A stretch of DNA of 64,000 bases from Leucobacter komagatae (lineage in GTDB: Bacteria; Actinomycetota; Actinomycetes; Actinomycetales; Microbacteriaceae), in the NCBI RefSeq assembly GCF_000834055.1, contig NZ_JXSQ01000005.1, positions 124,001-188,000 of the forward strand. The letters are read 5' to 3'. Shown piece by piece: positions 18,182-30,107 of this stretch. The translations under genes were made by a program, and so were the position numbers. A model generated the notes under the pieces. The model was not told the origin of the DNA. It ran no database searches and saw only the letters and a program-made list of their open reading frames with translations. Each line of letters opens with the position of its first letter. The first letter of the stretch is position 1.

Positions 18182-21100
18182 TTCGCGGCCGCGAGGGCGG
18201 CCTGCCGGTCAGCTTCGTACTCCTGCAGCGACTTCACTTCGAAGCCCTTCCCGAGCGCTGAGAGCGCCCCGACAGCCGCAGAGAGCTCGGAAACGGTCGT
18301 GAAGATCGGCTTGTCTGCCGCGACGGACGCCGCGCGAATCTCGTACCCGTCGGCACGGGCGGAACTACCGGAGGGCGTGTTCACGATCATGTCGACCTCG
18401 CCACGGTTGATGAGGTCAACGATCGTGTCACCCTCGGACTGCAGCGAGTGCTTGCGGACCGTTGTCGACGTGATGCCGTTGCGGGCGAGCACGACCTGCG
18501 TGCCCTGCGTTGCGAGAAGCTTGTAGCCGAGCTCCTGCAGGCGGAGCGCAGGCAGCACGATGGAACGCTTGTCGCGATCCGCAACCGAGAGGAACACTGT
18601 CCCCGAGGTCGGGAGCGCGCTGCCAGCAGCTGCCTGGCTCTTCGCGAACGCCGTTGGGAAGTCCTTGTCCATACCCATGACCTCACCGGTCGAGCGCATC
18701 TCGGGGCCGAGCAGCGAGTCGACGACGAGCCCCTCGTGGGTGCGGAACCGCTTGAACGGAAGCACGGCCTCCTTCACGGCAATCGGCGAGTCGATCGGGG
18801 CGCGCGAGCCGTCGCGCTCGGGCAGGAAGCCCTCGTCGATGAGCTCCTGGATCGTCTCCCCCACCATGATCCGCGATGCGGCCTTTGCGAGCGGGATACC
18901 GAAGGCCTTCGACACGAACGGCACGGTGCGCGATGCGCGCGGGTTTGCCTCGAGCACGTAGAGCACGCCCTGGCCAATCGCGAACTGTACGTTGAGGAGT
19001 CCGCGAACGCCAACGCCCTCAGCGATGCCGAGCGTTGCCTCACGGACACGAGCGATCTCGTCGTGGCCGAGCGTGACTGGCGGGAGGGTGCAGCTCGAGT
19101 CGCCCGAGTGGACGCCTGCCTCTTCGATGTGCTCCATGACGCCGCCGATGTAGAGCTGTTCGCCGTCGTAGAGCGCGTCGACATCGATCTCGATCGCGTC
19201 GTCGAGGAAGCGGTCGACGAGCAGCGGGTGGCCTGGGCCGACGAGGGCGTGGCCCTCGATGCGCTCGAAGTAGCCGTGCAGCGACGCGGTGTCGTACACG
19301 ATCTCCATGCCGCGGCCGCCGAGCACGAACGACGGGCGCACGAGCACGGGGTAGCCGATCTCCTCTGCGACGCGGATCGCGCCCTCCTTGTCGATCGCGG
19401 TGCCGTTGCGCGGGGCGAGCAGGTTCGCGCGCTCGAGAATGTTCGAGAACGCTCCTCGCTCCTCCGCGAGGTCGATCGCCTCGGGGGTGGTGCCGAGGAT
19501 CGGGATGCCGGCATCCTTGAGGGGCTGCGCGAGCCCGAGCGCGGTCTGGCCGCCGAGCTGAACGACGACGCCGAGGAGCGTGCCAGAGGCCTGCTCTGCG
19601 TGAATGACCTCGAGCACGTCCTCGAGCGTCAGCGGCTCGAAGTAGAGCCTGTCGCTCGTGTCGTAGTCGGTCGAGACCGTCTCCGGGTTGCAGTTGATCA
19701 TGATCGTCTCGTAGCCGGCGTCCGACAGCGCGAACGAGGCGTGCACGCACGAGTAGTCGAACTCGACGCCCTGGCCGATGCGGTTCGGGCCGGATCCGAG
19801 GATCACGACCTTCTTACGGTCGGAGGGCGTGACCTCGGTCTCGAGGTCGTACGACGAGTAGTGGTACGGCGTGAGCGCAGGGAACTCGCCCGCGCAGGTG
19901 TCGACGGTCTTGAAGACCGGGCGAAGCCCGAGCCCGTGGCGGAGGCCGCGGATCTCCGACTCCGAGATGCCGCGGATACCCGCGAGCTGCGCGTCGGAGA
20001 AGCCGTTGTCCTTCGCCTCGCGGAGCACCTCGAGGGTGAGCTGCGGCGCGCGAGCGACGCGCTCTGCGATCTCGTTGATGCACACGATCTGGTCGAGGTA
20101 CCAGGGGTCGATCGCTGTCTCGTTGAAGACCTGTTCGATGGTTGCGCCGAGGCGCAACGCCTGCTGCACGTCGACGATGCGGCCGTCGGTCGGGCGTCCG
20201 ATGGTGCCGAGCAGTGCTTCGACCCGCGCGGGGATATCGGCCTCGTCGATCGCGTCCCAGTGGAAGGAGGTGCCGCGCTTCTCGAGCGAACGCAGTGACT
20301 TCTGCAGTGCCGTCGTGAAGTTTCGGCCGATCGCCATCGCCTCGCCGACCGACTTCATGGTCGTCGTGAGCGTGTCATCCGCCGCAGGGAACTTCTCGAA
20401 CGCGAAGCGGGGCGCCTTCACCACGACGTAGTCGATGGAGGGCTCGAAGCTTGCTGGGGTCTTCTGCGTGATGTCGTTCGGGATCTCGTCGAGCCGGTAG
20501 CCAAGCGCGAGCTTTGCCGCGATCTTCGCGATCGGGAAGCCCGTTGCCTTCGATGCGAGCGCCGACGAGCGCGAGACGCGCGGGTTCATCTCGATGACGA
20601 TGATGCGGCCGGTCTTCGGGTCGATCGCGTACTGGATGTTGCAGCCGCCCGTGTTCACACCCACGCGGCGGATGATGTCGATGCCGATGTCGCGAAGCTT
20701 CTGGAACTCGCGGTCGGTGAGCGTGAGCGCAGGTGCGACCGTGATGGAGTCGCCCGTGTGCACACCAACGGCGTCGACGTTCTCGATGGAGCACACGACG
20801 ACGGTGTTGTCCGAGGTGTCGCGCATGAGTTCGAGCTCGTACTCCTTCCAACCGAGGATGGACTCCTCAAGGAGCACCTCGGTTGTGGGGCTGTAGTGCA
20901 GGCCGTCGCCGGCGATCCGCACGAGCTCTTCCTCGGTGTACGCGAAGCCCGAGCCGAGCCCGCCCATGGTGAACGACGGGCGGACGACGAGGGGGTAGCC
21001 GAGATCCTTCGCGTACTCCTTCGCCTCTTCGATCGTGTGCGCGATGTGCGAGCGAGCAACATCAGCACCCGATTCGATGACGAGTTCCTTGAAGATCTGG

Positions 21101-21486
21101 CGATCCTCGCCGCGGTTGATCGCCTCGATGTTCGCACCGATGAGCTCGACGTTGTACTTCTCAAGGATCCCGAGCTCGTCGAGTTCCATCGCCGCGTTGA
21201 GCGCGGTCTGGCCACCGAGCGTCGGCAGGATCGCGTCGGGCTTTTCCTTCGCGATGATCGACTCGATGACCTCTGCGGTGATCGGCTCGACGTAGGTTGC
21301 GTCTGCGAAGTCGGGATCGGTCATGATCGTTGCCGGGTTCGAGTTCACGAGGATGACGCGCACGCCCTCCTCGCGGAGCACGCGGCACGCCTGGGTGCCC
21401 GAGTAGTCGAACTCGCAGGCCTGACCGATGACGATCGGGCCCGAGCCGATAACGAGGACAGAGTTAATGTCTGTACGCTTTGGCAT
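18178..21486 (-). CDS. carB: Carbamoyl phosphate synthase, large subunit
   Basis: A 1102-residue enzyme that makes carbamoyl phosphate from bicarbonate, two ATP and ammonia channelled from CarA. The two homologous ATP-grasp halves are both present ([20 protein letters not shown] at the start of the first; [20 protein letters not shown] at the start of the second), followed by a C-terminal MGS-like regulatory domain (about residues 945-1070). Length is normal. ATG 21486 lies five bases after the carA stop, and the 3' end overlaps pyrF. Confidence 0.96.
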   Translation of the reverse strand: MPKRTDINSVLVIGSGPIVIGQACEFDYSGTQACRVLREEGVRVILVNSNPATIMTDPDFADATYVEPITAEVIESIIAKEKPDAILPTLGGQTALNAAMELDELGILEKYNVELIGANIEAINRGEDRQIFKELVIESGADVARSHIAHTIEEAKEYAKDLGYPLVVRPSFTMGGLGSGFAYTEEELVRIAGDGLHYSPTTEVLLEESILGWKEYELELMRDTSDNTVVVCSIENVDAVGVHTGDSITVAPALTLTDREFQKLRDIGIDIIRRVGVNTGGCNIQYAIDPKTGRIIVIEMNPRVSRSSALASKATGFPIAKIAAKLALGYRLDEIPNDITQKTPASFEPSIDYVVVKAPRFAFEKFPAADDTLTTTMKSVGEAMAIGRNFTTALQKSLRSLEKRGTSFHWDAIDEADIPARVEALLGTIGRPTDGRIVDVQQALRLGATIEQVFNETAIDPWYLDQIVCINEIAERVARAPQLTLEVLREAKDNGFSDAQLAGIRGISESEIRGLRHGLGLRPVFKTVDTCAGEFPALTPYHYSSYDLETEVTPSDRKKVVILGSGPNRIGQGVEFDYSCVHASFALSDAGYETIMINCNPETVSTDYDTSDRLYFEPLTLEDVLEVIHAEQASGTLLGVVVQLGGQTALGLAQPLKDAGIPILGTTPEAIDLAEERGAFSNILERANLLAPRNGTAIDKEGAIRVAEEIGYPVLVRPSFVLGGRGMEIVYDTASLHGYFERIEGHALVGPGHPLLVDRFLDDAIEIDVDALYDGEQLYIGGVMEHIEEAGVHSGDSSCTLPPVTLGHDEIARVREATLGIAEGVGVRGLLNVQFAIGQGVLYVLEANPRASRTVPFVSKAFGIPLAKAASRIMVGETIQELIDEGFLPERDGSRAPIDSPIAVKEAVLPFKRFRTHEGLVVDSLLGPEMRSTGEVMGMDKDFPTAFAKSQAAAGSALPTSGTVFLSVADRDKRSIVLPALRLQELGYKLLATQGTQVVLARNGITSTTVRKHSLQSEGDTIVDLINRGEVDMIVNTPSGSSARADGYEIRAASVAADKPIFTTVSELSAAVGALSALGKGFEVKSLQEYEADRQAALAAAK

Positions 21487-21491
21487 TCTTT

Positions 21492-22700
21492 TTAGGCTCC
21501 CTGGGTGGTCGAGTCAGTGGCTTCTGCGCGGTTCAATACCAGCGAACGGAAGCGGTCAAACAGGTAGAAGGCGTCGTGCGGGCCCGCAGCTGCCTCCGGG
21601 TGGAACTGCACGGAGAACGCGGGGATGTCGAGGCACTCGAGCCCCTCCACGACGCTGTCGTTCAGGCTGTAGTGGCTCACCTGCACGCGGCCAAAGCCGG
21701 CGGGCGAATCGATCTCGCCCTCGATGGGCACGTCGACGGCGAAGCCGTGGTTCTGCGCGGTGATCTCGACACGGCCGGTGCGCTTGTCGAGCACGGGCTG
21801 GTTGATACCGCGGTGACCAAACGGCAGCTTGTACGTGTCGAAACCGAGCGCGCGGCCAAGCAGCTGGTTGCCGAAGCAAATGCCGAAGAACGGGAGCCCG
21901 TCGCGCAGGAGCTCCGCAAGCATCGTGACCTGCGCGTCAGACGCCGCAGGGTCGCCCGGGCCGTTCGAGTAGAAGAGCGAGTCTGGCGCGAGAGCGCGAA
22001 CCTCTTCGATTGTCGTGGCGGCAGGCAGCACCGTCACGTCGAAGCCGTGCTCTGAGAGGTACTGCACGGTTGAGCGCTTCACCCCGAGGTCGAGCACCGC
22101 GATCGAGCCGACGCGGTCCACGCCGTCGGCGGCAGCGACCTCGTAGCGTTCCTTCGTCGTGACAACTGACGAGAGGTTCTTGCCAGCCATGCTCTCCTGC
22201 TCGCGCACGAGCGTGAGCTGCTCAGCGTCGGACAGCTCGATGTCGGCGCCGGAGAAGACGCCCCCGCGCATGGCGCCTGCGTCGCGGATGCGGCGGGTCA
22301 CGGCGCGAGTGTCGATGCCCGAGATGCCAACGACGTCGTGACCGACGAGGTCCTCGTCGAGCGAGCGCTCGGCGCGGAAGTTCGAGATGCGACGCGCGGG
22401 GTCGCGCACGACGAAGCCAGCAACCCAAATGTTGCGCGACTCCATATCGGCGTCATTCACGCCAGTATTTCCGATGTGTGGGGCCGTCATCACGACGATC
22501 TGCCCCGCGTAGGAGGGGTCGGTGAGGGTTTCCTGGTATCCGGTCATCCCCGTCGAGAAGACAAGCTCGCCAAGTGACCGCCCTGTCGCACCGTAGGCGC
22601 GTCCGACGTAGCGGGTGCCATCCTCAAGTACGAGCACGGCGGCTCCCTCTGGGCGTGCTGATGCCGGCGGCACCGTCACTTCGTTGGTCGTCGCGGTCAC
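21492..22700 (-). CDS. carA: Carbamoyl phosphate synthase, small subunit
   Basis: A ~402-residue glutamine amidotransferase that releases ammonia from glutamine and passes it to CarB. Class I glutaminase motifs are seen: the nucleophile in [12 protein letters not shown] and the His-Glu pair in [15 protein letters not shown] 22700 is chosen over the longer open frame because AGGAGG lies four bases upstream and the homologous N-terminus begins after it. The start overlaps the stop of the upstream membrane protein gene by four bases (GTGA). Confidence 0.95.
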   Translation of the reverse strand: MTATTNEVTVPPASARPEGAAVLVLEDGTRYVGRAYGATGRSLGELVFSTGMTGYQETLTDPSYAGQIVVMTAPHIGNTGVNDADMESRNIWVAGFVVRDPARRISNFRAERSLDEDLVGHDVVGISGIDTRAVTRRIRDAGAMRGGVFSGADIELSDAEQLTLVREQESMAGKNLSSVVTTKERYEVAAADGVDRVGSIAVLDLGVKRSTVQYLSEHGFDVTVLPAATTIEEVRALAPDSLFYSNGPGDPAASDAQVTMLAELLRDGLPFFGICFGNQLLGRALGFDTYKLPFGHRGINQPVLDKRTGRVEITAQNHGFAVDVPIEGEIDSPAGFGRVQVSHYSLNDSVVEGLECLDIPAFSVQFHPEAAAGPHDAFYLFDRFRSLVLNRAEATDSTTQGA

Positions 22701-23251
22701 GCGTCCTCCTGGCTCGAGTGGTTGTTCTGTGAAATGTTCTGGGGTGCACCCTTGGGCGCATGCGTCGCTACGGCTTCTGCCGCTTCGATGAAACGCAGGT
22801 GTTCTGCCGGGGTGGAGAAGCGGAAACTCGACTCGAGTTCGCGCTTGCCCGCCGCTTCGCTCTCCCACTGCAGCAGCGCGAGCCCGTCTCGCTCAACGGC
22901 CTTGCCGATGCGACCCGATGCCGCATCGGTCCCGCGGAGTTGGGTTGCGGGGATCTCGACCGGACGCTCACCCTGCACGCTGATCTCGACACCGTCGCGC
23001 CGCACGGTCACGTCGGCCCAACCCTTGAAGGTCAGCCCTGGGATCGCCACGCGCTCGAGCGGGGAACCAATGGGCGTCGTTGAGACGTAGCCGACGTGAG
23101 TGAACGCGCCGATGATGTCCCCGCCGAGGTCCACTGCTGGCAGCGCGAGCCCAGCGTCTCGTCGCTTGCGGGCTCGCCACGCGAGCGCCATGAAGGTGAG
23201 GAGTCCCCCGGCAATAACGAGCCAGAGGATCAGGAACATCGTGCGGGTCAT
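22697..23251 (-). CDS. PH-like domain membrane protein of the pyrimidine operon
   Basis: A 184-residue protein with one N-terminal membrane helix (MFLILWLVIAGGLLTFMALAW), a basic stop-transfer RARKRR and a beta-rich soluble domain that reads like the PH-like domain of actinobacterial proteins at this position (M. tuberculosis Rv1382 lies between pyrC and carA in the same way). It overlaps both neighbours by four bases, ATGA with pyrC and GTGA with carA, so it is made together with them. Biochemical function is not known; tethering or regulating the pathway at the membrane is speculation. Confidence 0.8.
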   Translation of the reverse strand: MTRTMFLILWLVIAGGLLTFMALAWRARKRRDAGLALPAVDLGGDIIGAFTHVGYVSTTPIGSPLERVAIPGLTFKGWADVTVRRDGVEISVQGERPVEIPATQLRGTDAASGRIGKAVERDGLALLQWESEAAGKRELESSFRFSTPAEHLRFIEAAEAVATHAPKGAPQNISQNNHSSQEDA

Positions 23252-24671
23252 GCGTTCGCTCCGTTCTGTGTGTCTGCTGCCGCAGCGGCCGCAGCAACGG
23301 CCTCGGTTGCGACGAGCTCGCCGCCATCAAGCGTGAGGTAGCCGCGGCGGATCGTGTGCGTCACCCGCCCAGGCAACTGCATGCCGAGGAACGGTGAGTT
23401 TGAGCTCTGGCCGTGCAGCCGGTCGAGGTCGAAGACGCTCGACCTGCGGGGTCAACGAGCACGATGTCCGCCGGCTGGCCGACGTCGAGCGCGCTCGGGT
23501 GTTGGCCGCCGGTACCGTCTTCGCGCTGCTGGCCGACCGCGAGGCGGCCGATCTCCGCAGGCTTCTGCGAGAGCAGCGTCTCGAGTTCAGCCCAGCTCGC
23601 GTGGCCCGGCTCGACGAGTGAGGTGAGGGCGATCGGGAACGCAGACTCAAGTCCGACCATCCCGAACGCCGCAGTGTCCCACTCGCATTCCTTCGCCTCA
23701 ACGGGGTGGGGCGCGTGGTCGGTCGCGACGATGTCGATGAGCCCATCGGCGACTGCCTGACGGAGCGCTCTCACGTCCTCGTCACGCCTGAGCGGCGGGT
23801 TCACCTTGTAGCGGGCGTCGTAGCTGCGCGCGAGCTCCTCGGTGAGGATGAGGTGGTGCGGAGTGACCTCCGCCGTGACCTGGATGCCCCTGGCCTTCGC
23901 CCAGCGGATCACCTCGACGGAGCCAGCCGTCGAGAGGTGGCAGATGTGCAGGCGCGCGCCGACGTGTTCGGCGAGCAGCACGTCGCGGGCGATGATCGAT
24001 TCCTCGGCTACGGCCGGCCAGCCCTTGAGCCCGAGTTCGCTCGAGAGCGCGCCCTCGTTCATCTGCGCGCCTTCGGTGAGCCGCGGATCCTGGGCGTGCT
24101 GCGCGATGACGCCGTCGAACGTCTTCACGTACTCGAGCGCGCGGCGCATGAGCAGTGGATCGTGGACGCACTTGCCGTCGTCAGAGAACACGCGCACCTC
24201 GGCCAGCGACTGCGCCATCGCGCCGATCTCGCTGAGCCGTAAGCCCTCGAGGTCCTCGGTGACAGCGCCGATCGGGCGAACCGTTGCGTAGCCCGCGGCG
24301 TCGCCGAGTGCCTTCACCTGCTCAACAACGCCTGCGGTGTCCTGCACCGGCAGCGTGTTCGCCATCGCGAAGACGGTCGTGAAACCGCCAGCGGCTGCCG
24401 CCCGACTGCCCGTGAGCACGGTCTCAGACTGCTCGAAGCCTGGCTCGCGCAGGTGGGTGTGCAGGTCGACGAAGCCGGTGAGGGCGATGAGGTCTTCGCC
24501 CTCGATGACGCGCTCCCCATGAGCCGCAACGAGTGAGCCTGCTGCCGCGCGCTCCACGATCCGCCCGCGGCTGATGCGCAGGTCGACCTGCGGTGCTCGG
24601 GCGACGTCGCCCCCGCGCTCGGTGAGGTCGGCGGCAAGACGCACACCACGAATCAGAATTCCATCAGACAC
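23248..24671 (-). CDS. pyrC: Dihydroorotase, interrupted by an apparent frameshift
   Basis: Dihydroorotase cyclises carbamoyl aspartate. Metal-binding motifs are intact (DLHTHLREPG; DHAPH). GTG 24671 has AAGGAG five bases upstream. The starting frame runs to a stop at 23361, but after DIVLVDPAG it turns into Arg/Ser-rich nonsense. The authentic C-terminus (VFDLDRLHGQSSNSPFLGM onward) continues in another frame to TGA at 23248-23250, which forms the usual ATGA overlap with the next gene. One missing base between about 23441 and 23452, near a CCCC run, explains it: a sequencing/assembly error or a real mutation. Confidence 0.88.
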
Positions 24672-24681
24672 AACTTCTCCT

Positions 24682-26201
<1,520 letters not shown>

Positions 26202-26259
26202 TCACCGCCCCCCTTCCGCGCCTCACTGGACGCCTTTAAAGAAAAGCTGTAGCTGCGCC

Positions 26260-26265
26260 AGTCTA
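26260..26265 (-). promoter_or_regulatory. Candidate pyr operon promoter -10 (TAGACT)
   Basis: On the minus strand TAGACT (26265 to 26260) fits TANNNT and lies just after the nusB terminator, predicting a start about 52 nt upstream of pyrR. The leader carries a purine-rich GGAAGGGGGG ribosome binding region. Confidence 0.45.
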
Positions 26266-26270
26266 GCGCA

Positions 26271-26302
26271 CCGCGCGCCGCGCCCGCTCACGCGGCGCGC
26301 GG
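26271..26302 (-). terminator. Hairpin separating nusB from the pyr operon
   Basis: A perfect 12-bp GC-only stem (26271-26282 with 26291-26302) with an 8-base loop lies 15 bases downstream of nusB. There is no T tract. Confidence 0.6.
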
Positions 26303-26317
26303 CGCAAGGCGCACGGG

Positions 26318-26734
26318 CTAGGACTGTGCGTGTTCGGCGATCTTTCCGAGCACGCCGTTCACGAATCGGCTGGAGTCGTCTGTCGAGTACTCCTTCGCGA
26401 GACCGACTGCCTCGTTGATCGCGACGGGCGCTGGCACTTCAGGGTTGTGCAGCATTTCCCAGGAGGCGATCCTGAGGATCGCCCTGTCGACGTTCGGCAT
26501 GCGGTCGATCGTCCATCCCTGCGCGTAGCTCGAGATGAGATCGTCGATCTCCGCGCGGTGATCGGTGACGCCGTCAACGATCTCACGCGCGTACAGCCAG
26601 GAGGCGACCCTGTCGGGTTCGCCCGCGGCCCGCGACGCTTCGCCAGCAACAATCTCCATGACCGGAACGTCGAGGACGTCGGCCTGGAACAACATATCTA
26701 GGGCGCGCTTGCGCGCCTTCGTCCGAGCAGACAC
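26318..26734 (-). CDS. nusB: Transcription antitermination factor NusB
   Basis: A 138-residue all-helical RNA-binding protein that, with NusE (S10), binds boxA RNA and supports processive rRNA transcription. The family signature is clear (RKRALDMLFQADVL at the N-terminus; then RMPNVDRAILRIASWEML and VAINEAVGLAKEYSTDDS). It starts with GTG two bases after efp, the usual efp-nusB pair, and is followed by a hairpin before pyrR. Confidence 0.95.
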   Translation of the reverse strand: MSARTKARKRALDMLFQADVLDVPVMEIVAGEASRAAGEPDRVASWLYAREIVDGVTDHRAEIDDLISSYAQGWTIDRMPNVDRAILRIASWEMLHNPEVPAPVAINEAVGLAKEYSTDDSSRFVNGVLGKIAEHAQS

Positions 26735-26736
26735 GC

Positions 26737-27300
26737 CTAGTCGTTGACGCGGCCGAGGTAGTCACCCGAGCGGGTGTCAACCTTGACGCGAGTACCTGCG
26801 TCGAGGAACAGCGGAACCTGGATCTCTGCACCGGTCTCGACCGTTGCAGGCTTGGTGCCGCCGGTCGAGCGGTCGCCCTGCAGGCCTGGCTCCGTGTAGG
26901 TGATCTCAAGCACGACCGAGGCCGGGAGCTCGAGGTACAGCGGGTCGCCCTCGTGCAGGCCGATCTGGACCTGCTGGTTCTCGAGCATGTACTTGTGTGC
27001 GTCGCCAACGACCGCTGGGGTGACGGTGATCTGGTCGTAGTCGGTCATGTCCATGAAGACGAAGTCAACGCCATCCTGGTAGAGGTACTGGAAGTCGCGG
27101 CGATCGACCGTTGCGGTCTCGATCTTGGTGCCGGCGTTGTACGTCTTGTCGATGATCTTGCCCGAAACGACATTCTTCTGCTTCGTGCGGACGAACGCGC
27201 CGCCCTTGCCCGGCTTCACGTGCTGGAATTCGAGGACGCTCCAGAGCTGGCCCGCCTCCTTGATAACCGTGCCATTCTTGATGTCGTTCGAGGTTGCCAT
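26737..27300 (-). CDS. efp: Translation elongation factor P
   Basis: A 187-residue tRNA-shaped factor that binds between the P and E sites and relieves stalling at polyproline stretches. The tip loop KPGKGGAF carries the lysine that is modified in many bacteria or left bare in actinobacteria, and the C-terminal OB domain ends as usual ([12 protein letters not shown]). It heads a short efp-nusB unit and is divergent from the thioesterase gene. In many actinobacteria aroB or pepQ lies directly upstream; here an ~18-kb block intervenes. Confidence 0.96.
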   Translation of the reverse strand: MATSNDIKNGTVIKEAGQLWSVLEFQHVKPGKGGAFVRTKQKNVVSGKIIDKTYNAGTKIETATVDRRDFQYLYQDGVDFVFMDMTDYDQITVTPAVVGDAHKYMLENQQVQIGLHEGDPLYLELPASVVLEITYTEPGLQGDRSTGGTKPATVETGAEIQVPLFLDAGTRVKVDTRSGDYLGRVND

Positions 27301-27458
27301 GCGGTGATCTCCAAAAGCTGAGTGAAAAGTTCATGCGCCGTGCGCGCCGATCCATCCTACACCTTGAGGGGCGTGCGCTCACGCGAAAAGCGCTGCGGAT
27401 TCGCCTCGGCGGCTTGCACGCCAGCTACAAAGAATGTGTCTGCGCATTGCAGGTCTTC

Positions 27459-27464
27459 TAAGAT
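27459..27464 (+). promoter_or_regulatory. Leaderless -10 element of the thioesterase gene (TAAGAT)
   Basis: TAAGAT fits TANNNT and sits 7 nt before ATG 27472, while no Shine-Dalgarno is present, so the mRNA is probably leaderless. Confidence 0.55.
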
Positions 27465-27471
27465 CGTTCGC

Positions 27472-28080
27472 ATGCACATGCTCCCCCGCACTCTCTGGCA
27501 TCAGTGGTTCGTTGGGTCGCGCGGCCCCAAGCTCGGCTTCTCTGATATTTCGCGTTCAGAGTTCCGGGTATGGCCGACCGATCTCGACATACTCCGCCAC
27601 ATGAACAACGGCAAGTACCTGTCCATAATGGACGTTGGCCGGTTCGACCTCATCCAACGCAACGGCGTATTCGACCTGTTCAAGCAGAACAACTGGTACC
27701 CGGTGGTTGTGAACCAAACAATCTCATACCGGAAGTCGTTGAACCCCTGGATGAAGTTCACGCTTGAGTCGCGCATCCTCGGCGTCGACGAGCAGGCGGT
27801 CTACATGGAGCAGCGCTTCGTGCGCCCTGCGCCCGCGAGCTCGGGCATTGCCGGCGAGCCTGAGATCTATGCCCGCGCGATCGTCCGCGCCCGCATCCTG
27901 CGTCGCGCTGGCGGCGTGGTCGCGATGTCGGAAATCATCGAGAAGAGCGGTGTGGATCCCGAAACGCTGCACGTCCCAGCGGAGTACCTCGAGTGGGGCG
28001 AGACAACGAAGCTGCCGTCGACGCGCACCGACACACCGAGCGTCTGGGAGCAGACCCCGGGCGTCGCACACCAGCACTAG
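27472..28080 (+). CDS. Hot-dog fold acyl-CoA thioesterase-like protein
   Basis: A 202-residue protein of the 4HBT/FcoT-like thioesterase group. The core motif VWPTDLDILRHMNNGKYLSI (about residues 30-49) contains the Asp-x-Asp...HxNN pattern typical of single hot-dog enzymes that hydrolyse acyl-CoA thioesters. ATG 27472 is favoured by the leaderless promoter; the open frame further upstream looks non-coding. The natural acyl chain is unknown. It is followed by a 16-bp tandem repeat and the VanZ-type gene. Confidence 0.78.
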   Translation: MHMLPRTLWHQWFVGSRGPKLGFSDISRSEFRVWPTDLDILRHMNNGKYLSIMDVGRFDLIQRNGVFDLFKQNNWYPVVVNQTISYRKSLNPWMKFTLESRILGVDEQAVYMEQRFVRPAPASSGIAGEPEIYARAIVRARILRRAGGVVAMSEIIEKSGVDPETLHVPAEYLEWGETTKLPSTRTDTPSVWEQTPGVAHQH

Positions 28081-28091
28081 CGCACAGGTGG

Positions 28092-28139
28092 GTCGTAGCG
28101 AGGAAGTGTCGCAGCTAGGAAGTGTCGTAGCGAGGAAGT
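28092..28139 (+). repeat. 16-bp tandem repeat, three units
   Basis: Three consecutive 16-base units, GTCGTAGCGAGGAAGT at 28092 and 28124 and a two-mismatch variant at 28108, begin 12 bases after the thioesterase stop and run into the -10 of the next gene. They could affect its -35 region. Confidence 0.85.
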
Positions 28140-28144
28140 AGCGT
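28139..28144 (+). promoter_or_regulatory. Leaderless -10 element of the VanZ-RDD gene (TAGCGT)
   Basis: TAGCGT lies 6 nt before ATG 28151 and there is no Shine-Dalgarno, predicting a leaderless mRNA. The element overlaps the end of the 16-bp repeat array. Confidence 0.5.
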
Positions 28145-28150
28145 AGTCAC

Positions 28151-29236
28151 ATGGAAGCGCGAATTTGGCCCGGGCTCATTGCCGTGCTCTTTGGCAGCCT
28201 GTTCCTCTTCGTGATCATTGTGCCGCTCATTGCGGCGAACTACCGCAGGTTTGGCAGGCTCTCACCCTGGCGCATCGTCACGTGGTCTGCGTTCACGGTC
28301 TACGCGTTCGCCCTGCTCACGTACACGATGCTGCCGCTGCCCGAGCCGGGAAGCTACGCCTGCGTTTCGCCTCGGCTCACCCCCGGCGCATCGGTAGCCG
28401 ACATCGCGGAGTTCGACACCTCGTCCGCGCGGGCGCTCATCACCAACCCGGCTGTGCTGCAGCTCGCCTTCAACGTGCTGTTGTTCATGCCGCTTGGGTT
28501 CTTCACCAGGCTGCTGTGGGGCCGCGGTGTACTGGCGACGACACTCATCGGGTTCGGCATCTCGCTTTTCATTGAGACGTCCCAGCTCACAGGCCTGTGG
28601 GGTATCTACGACTGCGCCTACCGACTGTTCGACGTTGACGACATCATCGTGAACACGAGCGGCGCGCTCATCGGCGCGCTCCTCGCAATGCTGCTCAGGC
28701 TGCGCCCCGTCGCACCGCGCGGCGAGCTCGGACCGCGCACTGTGACCTTCGGGCGGAGGCTCCTCGGGATGTTTGGCGACCTCGTCACTGTCGGCTTCGT
28801 GGCGGTGGTAGCCGAGGTCGCACGCAACCTGTTCCGCGTGAGCGTGCTCGGGCACGACCCTGCGGTGGTGGCAGAATCGCCATCCGCTGTCTTCGGATGG
28901 GCCGTGGCGCTCGCCCTCCAGCTCGCGCTCGTGATCGTGACAGGGCGAACCATCGGCGACCTCATCGTCAACGTCCGCTACGCGCCGGGTGCCATCCCCG
29001 CGGCCTTTGCTCGCCCGCTCCGGTTCCTTGGCGGCATCGGCGGCTACCAACTCCTGTCGGCTCCGCAGCTTGCGGACGCTGGCTTCGGATGGCTCCCCGG
29101 CCTCTTTGCGGTCGTGCTCATCGTCTGGGTGATCGCGACGCCCGACCGCTCGGGGCTCGCGGGGAGAGCCTCCGGCCAGCTCGTCGTCGACGCGTTCCGC
29201 CAGGAGCGCTCCCCACGGGAGCAGATGACTAACTGA
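28151..29236 (+). CDS. VanZ-RDD family membrane protein
   Basis: A 361-residue integral membrane protein with about eight helices. The N-terminal half is VanZ-like (WSAFTVYAFALLTYTMLPLP, then LAFNVLLFMPLGFFTRLLW, and FIETSQLTGLWG with the conserved glutamate), while the C-terminal half reads like an RDD domain (RRLLGMFGDLVTVGF; later TGRTIGDLIVNVRYA). VanZ proteins are linked to teicoplanin and lipoglycopeptide tolerance, but most chromosomal copies have no proven role. It converges with the next gene, overlapping it by eight bases. Confidence 0.8.
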   Translation: MEARIWPGLIAVLFGSLFLFVIIVPLIAANYRRFGRLSPWRIVTWSAFTVYAFALLTYTMLPLPEPGSYACVSPRLTPGASVADIAEFDTSSARALITNPAVLQLAFNVLLFMPLGFFTRLLWGRGVLATTLIGFGISLFIETSQLTGLWGIYDCAYRLFDVDDIIVNTSGALIGALLAMLLRLRPVAPRGELGPRTVTFGRRLLGMFGDLVTVGFVAVVAEVARNLFRVSVLGHDPAVVAESPSAVFGWAVALALQLALVIVTGRTIGDLIVNVRYAPGAIPAAFARPLRFLGGIGGYQLLSAPQLADAGFGWLPGLFAVVLIVWVIATPDRSGLAGRASGQLVVDAFRQERSPREQMTN

Positions 29237-30068
29237 TCGGCGGTCGGGCACCGAGGTGGGGGCCCTGATTGCCGACCTCGCGCGAGTTCACGCGCACGCT
29301 CCGTTCGGTTGCGTCGAAGAGCTCGCGCGCCGCAAAGCGGCCTCCGCCGAGCGTTCCGTGCACCCAGGTGAAGCTGCTGCGATCGACCAGTGGCTCGCCA
29401 GCCGCGACGAGCATGAGCTGCAGCATGAGTATCTCGGGAAGGCTCGGGTGCGGGCCGTGAGTGTGACTCAGACCAACAAGCGGCGGGGTCGGGCCGGCGG
29501 GGATCAGCCGCAGCGTCCACTTCGCCTCGCCGTCTGTCACCGCCGCGACACCGCGCGGCACCGCGTCGAGCGCGGCGAACTCGGCAAGAACCTCGGGCGC
29601 CAGTACGAGCGGCGCTGCCAGCGAAAACGGGCTTGCTGGCTGCCGCGCAGCAGCACGGAAGAGCGCCGTCCACCGCTCGGCACCAAGGCCGTGTGGCGCC
29701 GGCACAGCCACGAGGCTCGTGTCTGCCATGAGCGCGCGCGACAGGGTTACCCGGTCTGAGCCGTTCTCCCAGAAGCTCTCCGGGTCGGGGAGCGTGAGAG
29801 CGGACCACGCTGCGACACTCCGAGCAGCCGCGAACGAACGCTCGAAGCGGTCGGCTTCTTGTCCGGCGACACCGGCGAAGGCTGCGCGGCCGAACTCCCC
29901 CTCGCGCGCCGCGCGCGCCGCGTCGTCAAGCAGGCGGTCGATGCTCGGAGCAGCGGGGGCTGCCCCACTGGCTCGCTGCGCGCGCTCCAGGGCCTCGTCG
30001 ATGTCCGCCGCGAGCTCAGCGAAGAGCATTCGGCCGAGATCCGGGTGTTCGCCAGCAGTTGGTGCCAT
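29229..30068 (-). CDS. Unrecognised protein of the VWA/AAA module
   Basis: A 279-residue protein I do not recognise. It is Ala-rich and predominantly helical in its N-terminal ~120 residues (LERAQRASGAAPAAP, then AARAAREGEFGRAAFAGVAG), followed by a mixed region with VGLSHTHGPHPSLPEILML and a Gly-rich turn GTLGGGRF. No signal peptide or membrane helix is seen. It lies 39 bases downstream of the VWA gene on the same strand with a good GGAGG site seven bases before ATG, so it is very likely co-transcribed and may be a client, adaptor or effector of the MoxR/VWA pair; that role is inference. Confidence 0.6.
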   Translation of the reverse strand: MAPTAGEHPDLGRMLFAELAADIDEALERAQRASGAAPAAPSIDRLLDDAARAAREGEFGRAAFAGVAGQEADRFERSFAAARSVAAWSALTLPDPESFWENGSDRVTLSRALMADTSLVAVPAPHGLGAERWTALFRAAARQPASPFSLAAPLVLAPEVLAEFAALDAVPRGVAAVTDGEAKWTLRLIPAGPTPPLVGLSHTHGPHPSLPEILMLQLMLVAAGEPLVDRSSFTWVHGTLGGGRFAARELFDATERSVRVNSREVGNQGPHLGARPPIS

Positions 30069-30107
30069 GGTGGTTCCTCCAACTTCGAGCCTATCGGGCC
30101 GCGCCGG

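Noticed and set aside
18448-20298. 616-codon plus-strand open frame opposite carB
   Set aside because: It is Arg/Asp/Val-rich antisense of a highly conserved gene, with no recognisable domains.
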